Assembly (NCBI GenBank): GCA_014529385.2 | Contig: CM043942.1 | Span: forward strand, 19,731,991-19,795,990 | DNA: 64,000 nucleotides | Origin: Adiantum capillus-veneris | Lineage: Eukaryota > Streptophyta > Polypodiopsida > Polypodiales > Pteridaceae | Direction of reading: 5' to 3' | Shown here: in pieces, positions 57,558 through 64,000 of the stretch | How positions within the stretch are numbered: position 1 is the first letter of the stretch | Layout: each line of letters starts with the position of its first letter | Notes under the pieces: generated by a model | The model's database searches: none | What the model was told of the DNA's origin: nothing | What the model saw: only the letters and a program-made list of their open reading frames with translations | Program-made: the position numbers and the translations under genes

Positions 57558-58302
57558 TGTTAAGTATGGAGCCTGATTTACCCTTGTAATTTTCTATGGT
57601 AAAAGCACACATTTGTAAGGTCCCCATTATGAGGAGAAGCCATCGTGAGTGAAGGAAAATCACTCACCGGAAAGCATTCACGGACAAGAATCAGGGGCGG
57701 AATATTCTTTTTCACCAGAATTTTTTGGCTGGACGGCGGCCAGAAAGTGGTCGGAAAACAACCGGTCGGTTGGCCGGTGGCCGGTAGTCAATGGCCGATG
57801 GCCGGTGGTCGGAAGTCAATGGCCGGTGGCTGGTGGTCGGAAGTCAATGGACGGTGGCCGAATTCAAAAGCGGACTTGTCTTCTCAAGGGCGGCCACACA
57901 TGGGTGGATTGGAGGGTCTGATTTGGACTTATTCGCACAAGGGCGGCTACACATGGCTGTCTCTCATAAGAGAGGGCAGCCCTTTTGGCCTATAAAAGGA
58001 GGCCATTTCTACACACATTTCATAGTGTGAAGTTGATGCAACAAGGTGAGTGTGAGGTGGTGAGAGTGAAGCAAGGCGGGAGCTCCATTAAGGGTGTAAT
58101 CCCTTTGTAAACTACTTCTTGTTTTGAAGTACTAAAGCCATTGAGTGGCTGCTTTCTCGTGGACGTAGCCCACATTGGGTGAACCACGTATATCGTGTGT
58201 ACTCTCTCTCTCGCTACTCTATAATCTCGTGTATATAAATCTGTCTCTCTCCATTAAGTAATCTACTCAATTATCTATTTAGCTACGTCTTATTTCCTAA
58301 CA
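57558..58302 (+). repeat. Copia-3 5' LTR
   Basis: TGTTAAGTATGGAGC to TTTCCTAACA, 745 bp. It is shorter than the Copia-2 LTRs through loss in the CCGGAATATT region and in the CT run (only ACTCTCTCTCTCGCTACTCT remains). The TATA box is at 57991-57997. Confidence 0.93.
57991..57997 (+). promoter_or_regulatory. TATA box in Copia-3 5' LTR
   Basis: TATAAAA in the same GGCC...GGAGGCC context as in Copia-2. Confidence 0.7.
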
Positions 58303-58304
58303 AC

Positions 58305-58316
58305 TGGTATCAGAGC
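58305..58316 (+). other. Primer-binding site of Copia-3
   Basis: TGGTATCAGAGC two bases after the LTR, initiator tRNA-Met type. Confidence 0.95.
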
Positions 58317-58375
58317 AAGGTTTGCTTGTAGCTAAATTATCTCAAGGAAAGGATTCTTTGAATTGAGTGGGAGTT

Positions 58376-60403
58376 ATGGCGGAGGAAGGGAAGCTCAAGA
58401 TTGAGAAGTTCAACGGTAAAAACTACCAACATTGGAAGATGCAGATTGAAGACTATCTCTACCAGAAGGACCTCTATTTGCCACTAGGCGGTCTTGCGAA
58501 GAAGCCCGCAACAATGGCAGATGAAGCATGGATTGTCCTTGATCGAAAGGCACTGGGAACAATCAGGTTAAGCTTGGCGTCAACGGTGGTCTTCAATGTT
58601 TCGGAGATGGAGACCACGGAGGACTTGATGAAGTCACTTGACGACTTCTACGAGAAACCAGCGGCATCCAATAAGGTATTTCTTATGAAGCGCTTGTTCA
58701 ATCTAAAGATGGCAGAGAATGGTTCAGTTGAAGAACACCTAAATGACTATAACACAAACATAAGTCAACTTCGATCAGTGAAAATCAATTTCGATGACGA
58801 AGTGCGAGCTCTCCTTATACTATCATCTCTACTGGATAGTTGGGACAGCCTTGTGATGGCTGTAAGTAATTCTATCTCTGGCACAAATACTCTTAAGTTT
58901 GATGATGTTGTGGGTGTTCTCCTAAGCGAGGAAATGCGAAGGAGAAGCACAGGAGAATCATCAAGTGCTGCACTATCAGTGGAAACAAGAGGAAGGCCTA
59001 AGGAGAGGTTCAAAAACCAAAAGGGTCGTGATCGCTCAAGGCGGATCAAGTCACGCACAAATTCAGTTCTTGAATGTTGGAACTGCAGCAAGAAGGGCCA
59101 TGTCAAGAAGGATTGCTGGTCCAAGAAGAAGAAGGAGATAGAGTCTCAAGACAACAAGTCAACATCGGAGGCCAATGTGGCAGGTAAAGAAGAGAAAGAT
59201 GCTCTAATTCTCTCATTAGACAATGTGTCTAATTCCTGGATAGTAGATTCCGTGGCTTCATTCCATGTGACAGCACACAAGAAACATTTCCAAGACTACA
59301 CCAAAGGTAATTTTGGGTATGTATACTTGGGAGATGATGAAGCTTGTGAGATTGTCAGCAAAGGTACAGTTTCTGTCAAAATTGCTAACGGAAATGAATG
59401 GAAGCTTAAAGATGTTAGGCATGTTCCTTCTCTTCGCAAAAATTTGATCTCTACAGGACAATTGGACGATGAAGGTCACAACATTGCATTCGGAAACAAA
59501 CGGTGGAAGATCTCAAAGGGATCTTTGGTGGTTGCCAAGGGAGAAAAAGTCCTTCAAACAAAGAAGCTTCTACCAGTTTTGAAAGAAGTGGACTTAGAGT
59601 TCTGTGAAGATTGTGTTTATGGTAAACAAAAGAGGGTAAAATTTTAAAAATCAGGAAATGAAAGAAAAAATAAAAAACTTGAGTTGGTTCATTCTCATGT
59701 TTGGGGTCCTGCAAGTACACCATCACTTGGTGGCTCATTGTACTATGTAACATTCATAGACGATGCGACTAGAAAAACATGGGTTTATGTCATGAAGAAT
59801 AAATCCGATGTATTTTCCATATTTCAAAGGTGGAAAGCCTTTGTGGAGAATGAAACAGGTACCAAGGTTAAATGCCTCAGATCCGACAATGGAAGTGAAT
59901 ATTGCAGCCAAGCTTTTGAAAGCTTTTGTGCTAGCAATGGCATTCGGAGGCAAAGGACAACCCCAAGGACACCTCAACAAAAAGGGATTTCGGAAAGGAT
60001 GAACAGGACAATCATGGAACGAGCACGAAGCATGCGGCTACATGCAGGCCTACCGCTTGAGCTTTGGGCGGAAGCTGTAAGTACGTCTGTGTACTTAATC
60101 AATCGGTCACCCTCAACGGCATTGGATGGGGGAGTTCCAGAAGAGGCATGGACAGGTAAACCGGTGAATTATGCATTTCTCAAAGTGTTTGGGTGTGAGG
60201 CTTTCATGCACATAGATAGAAGCCTAAGATCAAAGTTAGATGCAATGTCCAAAAAGTGTTTCTTCATTGGCTATGGAGAAGGAGACTTTGGGTATCGCCT
60301 ATGGAATCCTGAAGATGGTAAAATCTTAAGGAGTAGGGATGTAATTTTTAACGAACAAAATATGTACAAACATTACGTGGAAAGAAAACAAACAAAAGAA
60401 ACA
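58376..60403 (+). pseudogene. Copia-3 Gag-Pol, truncated
   Basis: The start ATG is at 58376, as in Copia-2. Compared with Copia-2 it has an in-frame loss of 40 codons (120 bp) after VAKGEKV that removes the GAG-pre-integrase HYRLGH region, and TAA at 59645-59647 (CAA in Copia-2). The protease active site is changed (DSVASFHVT for DSGASFHAT), the zinc knuckle is CWNCSKKGHVKKDC, the first integrase Asp is His (HSHVWGP) and PQQNGIS reads PQQKGIS. It is inactive in at least three domains. Confidence 0.93.
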
Positions 60404-60646
60404 GCCACTTGTTCCAAACATGGATCTAACGATGTAAATGATGGGGGTGGGGAAGTAAATTTTCCATTCATGACCAACGTAGACCCTATGCCCTTAGAGA
60501 ATGTGCACGTGAATACTCCATTCACTACACTCCCTGACTCTTCAGAGTTATTTCCCTCCGAGGTCATACTACCTGATGGTAGAAGCCTTGATATCATTGC
60601 GGCTAGGGAAAAGGAAATTGAGAGCTTACGCAAGGCAAAGCAATGA
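60404..60646 (+). other. Open tail after the Copia-3 breakpoint
   Basis: The Copia-3 frame stays open for 80 more codons into unrelated sequence (NFPFMTNVDPMPLENVHVNT, LPDGRSLDIIAAREKEIESL) to a TGA at 60644-60646. The composition looks protein-like, but no family is recognised. It may be part of the inserted element or chance readthrough. Confidence 0.35.
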
Positions 60647-61172
60647 AGAGAGTTAAAACAAAAGTCCCTATGTGACTATCTTTGTTGTTTGCGGGTCGCC
60701 GCGACGGACGTCCATAACATAGCTCTCAAACATCAACATATTTATCGATACAAGGGAAGCGACCAGGATGAGGCGTGGAAACTCCCTAGGGTGTCAATCC
60801 TAATGAAGTGAGCTCAATGAGATGCATCTGCTAACTCCACAAGCAAATAAAACGCATTATCTCCAAGTAATCTGACTATGTCCTTCTACCCAGCTCTACA
60901 GTCGTCACGCCCGTTTACCACGCAAATCTATTCGGAATCGCACGAAACTTGAAGGGAAGCTACAGGGGACTATCAGGATCGTATCCTATCACTGTCACAG
61001 CATTCTCAAGGGGTACAAAGATCACGATCGTTCGTCCCAACGTCAGCAAAAACATCGAAAAGGTGATTCTAATGGGTCGTTTTAGGGTCCCTCAAGCCTC
61101 TCCTAGGGTCAAAACAACATAAAATACGCATATAGACACTCAAAACAGTGATTTAAGGTCTCAAACTTGTAG
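60647..61172. other. Unassigned sequence
   Basis: No convincing ORF, repeat or RNA gene. It lies between the Copia-3 breakpoint and the end of the minus-strand coding region, where a 3' LTR or UTR of that element could be. Confidence 0.4.
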
Positions 61173-63531
61173 TTAAAAACCTACACTGAATCGTAGTTCC
61201 CCTTGGTGTGATGTTTCAGGTAAATCAGGCACTTGTTGTCCGGACAGCAGTTGCGGTTGACTCTGGGCTTTGTGTGCTCTGATTTGTTGTTGAAAAATCA
61301 GATCTTCCTTTTCCTTCATCAGTGTGTCACCAATCTGCTTCTGAGTCTCTAATTCGGCGCGTGCTTGGGCGAGTTGCTGCTCCAGTTCTTTTATCTTTTG
61401 CTCATTTGCCACCGTCTGGGGCATCATTCTTGATAAGAGCAACTGTCTTTGAAGCTTTTCTTGCTCTAGCTTCGATTTCAATGCCGCTATGGTGCTCACT
61501 GTTGTGGCATTGTCCGATGTGTGGCGATCAATGCTCTAGCAGGTTCCTAGTTTGCCATAAAGGTTTTCAGAGTACTTTTGACAGTGTTGTACGAACTATT
61601 AACTCTCCGAAACCTTGCGCTTTCATAAGCAAGCTACTCCGTTTCTTTCTGAACCGTCAATTCTTGGCATTCTTTTTCTTTGGCGGTCAAATCTGTCCTG
61701 ACGTCCACCAAATCTCCGATCACAGACTGAGCCTGCTATTGCTCAATGTATCTTTCCCTCGTTGTGATCTCCAATCGTTCCCTCAGGCTCTCTAACTCCT
61801 CTTGCCCAAATGCTTGCTTTTGTTGGGCCTCCTATACCTACTTTTCCTTTTCTCTCAGCATCACGTGCTGGCACTGGAACTGTCTTTCTAATTCCTTTAA
61901 ATTTTTCCTGTAATCAAAACCAACAATAGCCTGGAACGCTTCGTGGTATCCGATTTCTATGGTAGGAGGTATAAACTCCTTTTGCGAGGTTGAAGGAGGA
62001 GGAGGTGGCGGTTTTTTGTTTAATGGAGAAGGAGGAGGAGGAGGAGATTTTGGCAAGGGAGGAGGTGGTGATTTAGGCAAGGGAGGAGGTGAGCTTTCTT
62101 CTTCTCGTACATTCCTCTTTTGGAAGCATCTTCCCCTCACCGTGAAGAAGATGCTTCCGCTTTTCTTTTCTTTAAAATCTTGATGATTCTTTGGCGGGTC
62201 AAATCCGCCGCCCGTCGCGCTTCCACGTTCCTCTCTCTTTGAGTTTTCTTTAGCTGCTCTGCTTGGTTTGTATCATCGGCTGCATCTTTTTCCTTCGTTC
62301 CTTCAGTGGACTGCGAAGAAATGTCCACTTCTGTAGCCTTTTGTTCTGCTTCTAACCTTTGCTTTTCAGCCCGTATGCGAGCTGCATTTTCTATTCTTTC
62401 TTGTCTTTCCTTCTCGAATCTTTGTTTTCGTGTTTATTGTGTTGCTGCAGCTCTTGCCTGTCTGTCAGCCCGTAACTTGGTCCTTCTTTCCTCGACTCTT
62501 TGTTGGGCTTCTGCATATGCTTTTTGAAGGTCAGACTGCAGTACTGCACTTCTTTCCTTCCTTTTTCTCTCGAGCATCTTTGTGGAGTCTTCCTCCTTGC
62601 TTTCTTCAAACTCCAATGGCCCTTTGTCTTTCGATCCTTCAGAGTTTCCTTCCTCGTCAGTGTCTGTCTTTTCTTCATCACTCGAGCTTTTGTTGGATGC
62701 CTTGGCTGAGCGCGATGATTTTGCGCCAGTGGTCGTCCTTACTGAATGGTCGTCGTTTGAGAACTGATAACTCTGGCAAATCTTCAATCATTCCCAAATC
62801 TTGGTATGCTATTCTTGTTAGTATTGGCCTTGCGTTCATGTAGCTTTTGTTTTTTGCCGAGCTTTTCAAATTTGCTTCGACCAAGTTTTCCAAGATGTAA
62901 GAACCATAGTCGCAGCGAATGGTTCTATTTTCGGTTGTTGCTAGAGCCATGACCACGACAATGTGCAGGATTGGCTCGTTGTAGCGAGGGGGCTTTTGTA
63001 CTCTAAAATGCTAAGAGATCAATCTCATCAATAATTCTAGCTCTCCGTATATCATGTCACTGTATTTGTATTTGTTTCCTTTTGGTTTGACGAATGCCTT
63101 CTCGTTATCCAGTGACTTGGTCTTTGCCAACAAGTCATGTTGCCCTGGAAGGAAATGCAAAACTTCGTTGATGATTTCTTTCATGATCTTTACTTTTACC
63201 TTCGATCCATCCTTGTCCTTGAGCATTGCCTGCCCATCATATTGTATCGAATGTAGTCTGATCCCCATGGCTGTAATATGAAAAACTGCTCCAAATGCAC
63301 TGCCCACACTCCCTCTATTACCTCCGGCCTTCGGTGGAGATTCTATATTTCTCGTGGCATGATAGTCGTCTTTGCCATGTCACCATCAGCATCCCTAAAC
63401 TTCGAGATGAAAATGTGAGCAGGGATCTGAGCTAGTATTTCATCCGAGATGTGAGCTTTTTCATCTGTAGCGAGCTCATCCACTTCATATTGTGCTGCTA
63501 TCCACTGCCTTTCTTTCTTTTGGCGAGGCAT
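61173..63531 (-). pseudogene. Unidentified decayed coding region (coiled-coil and proline-rich), element E
   Basis: About 780 codons on the minus strand, broken by roughly three frameshifts and several stops, mostly TAG. In order: MPRQKKERQWIAAQYEVDEL; a globular-looking part (AFGAVFHITAMGIRLHSIQY, NRTIRCDYGSYILENLVEAN); acidic Ser/Asp/Glu stretch; long charged helix (FEKERQERIENAARIRAEKQ); proline-rich tract near 62110-61980 (KSPPPPPSPLNKK); coiled coil to the end (KIKELEQQLAQARAELETQK). I do not recognise the family. It has no RT, integrase or transposase motif. It may be an extra ORF of a retroelement or a captured gene. Confidence 0.6.
61980..62110 (-). repeat. Proline-codon (GGA/GGT-rich) repeat inside the E coding region
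   Basis: Repeats of GGAGGAGGTGG-type sequence encode KSPPPPLPKSPPPP-like runs. A frameshift against the upstream coding part lies at about 62130, just before the repeat on the coding strand. Confidence 0.7.
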
Positions 63532-64000
63532 TCTGTGTCAGTAGAATCACAAGTTGTCAGGATTTTCCTTTCGCAATCAGTCCCATTTAGACTTTTAGTA
63601 AAAAATAGTTCAAAAGTTAAAACTGATCATAACTTGAACAAATTTCATCCATTCTTGTCCATATTTCACCAGTCGGACTAGGAAGACTAGAGCTATGACT
63701 GATTAAAATCTAAGCCAATTCTGGGCCTTAGGTACACCGATCGCGATTGTAGTACAGAGGCCAAAATTAGATTTGATCACATGAGTGGTTTGCTGATAGT
63801 TGGAGGATCATTTTGGTCCACTCTGTGTTTCATTTGAACCACTTTTGAGTTTATAGGTTCCAATTTTGGGTTACAAGGGAGTTTTGGACTAGACTTTGAC
63901 TTTTCATGAGTTTTTGATGTCCAAATGGCTTGAAACTTGATGAGTGACTTGAACAAGATGTGTACAAGGGATCTGTTAGGTTTTGGTCAAAATCTGATGC
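63532..64000. other. Unassigned sequence at the right edge
   Basis: No ORF or repeat border seen. It lies upstream of the E coding region and may be its leader or LTR; the window ends before this can be decided. Confidence 0.4.

Larger units (their letters stand above)
57558..60403 (+). mobile_element. Copia-3: Copia-2 family element, interrupted
   Basis: 5' LTR, PBS and gag-integrase are nearly the same sequence as Copia-2 up to the codons K-Q-T-K-E-T, after which an unrelated sequence follows at 60404. It sits in the 3' LTR of element C. RT, RNase H and 3' LTR are not in view. Confidence 0.93.

Overview
The window is plant nuclear DNA made almost entirely of nested, decayed LTR retrotransposons. 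I found no convincing host gene, tRNA, rRNA or CRISPR array. The plant assignment rests on Copia elements with the classic plant primer-binding site TGGTATCAGAGC, on Ty3/gypsy polyproteins of the Tat-like dual-RNase-H type, and on the density of nesting. A fern or another large-genome land plant is my guess; the sequence does not fix the species.

Layout. (1) 1-6697 and 17587 onward: element A, a minus-strand Tat-like Ty3 element cut by the left edge. A 1.3-kb DNA transposon flanked by TTAA (5270-6588) sits in it, as does the whole of element B (6698-17582). B is a 10.9-kb minus-strand relative with 2.1-2.2-kb LTRs full of microsatellites and G-runs. (2) 17587-21046: the rest of A's 5' side, a chromovirus 3' remnant and two tandem-repeat arrays. 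(3) 21047-26363: on the minus strand, half of a second TTAA element and the 5' half of element C (RT start, protease, gag, leader, 5' LTR). (4) 26654-33737: element D, plus strand, with both LTRs. (5) 34674-44156: Copia-1, interrupted in its RT by near-intact Copia-2 (38283-43878). (6) 44946-47113: an old Copia relic; 47114-49011: leader/LTR-like debris of another Tat-like element (F). (7) 49012-57557: on the plus strand, the other half of the second TTAA element and the 3' half of element C. Element G (51216-55186) is inserted in it, and Copia-3 (57558-60403) breaks its 3' LTR. (8) 60404-64000: sequence interrupting Copia-3, with a decayed, unidentified coiled-coil/proline-rich coding region on the minus strand.

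Three points stand out. First, the two halves of C lie about 29 kb apart in opposite orientation. They meet at the same RT codon and the same TTAA target, which implies an inversion through a retrotransposon with a DNA transposon nested in it. Second, the nested DNA transposon has CACTAG termini, exact TTAA flanks and no ORF, which fits a non-autonomous piggyBac-like element better than CACTA. Third, four different Tat-like elements encode the same ungapped C-terminal peptide of about 53 residues between leader and gag. It is a conserved pre-gag ORF, possibly comparable to the ORF1 of unknown function known from Ogre elements.

The coding genes are retroelement gag, protease, RT, RNase H (two types) and integrase, nearly all with stops or frameshifts. 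Copia-2 is the youngest-looking copy, with two in-frame stops and closely matching LTRs.
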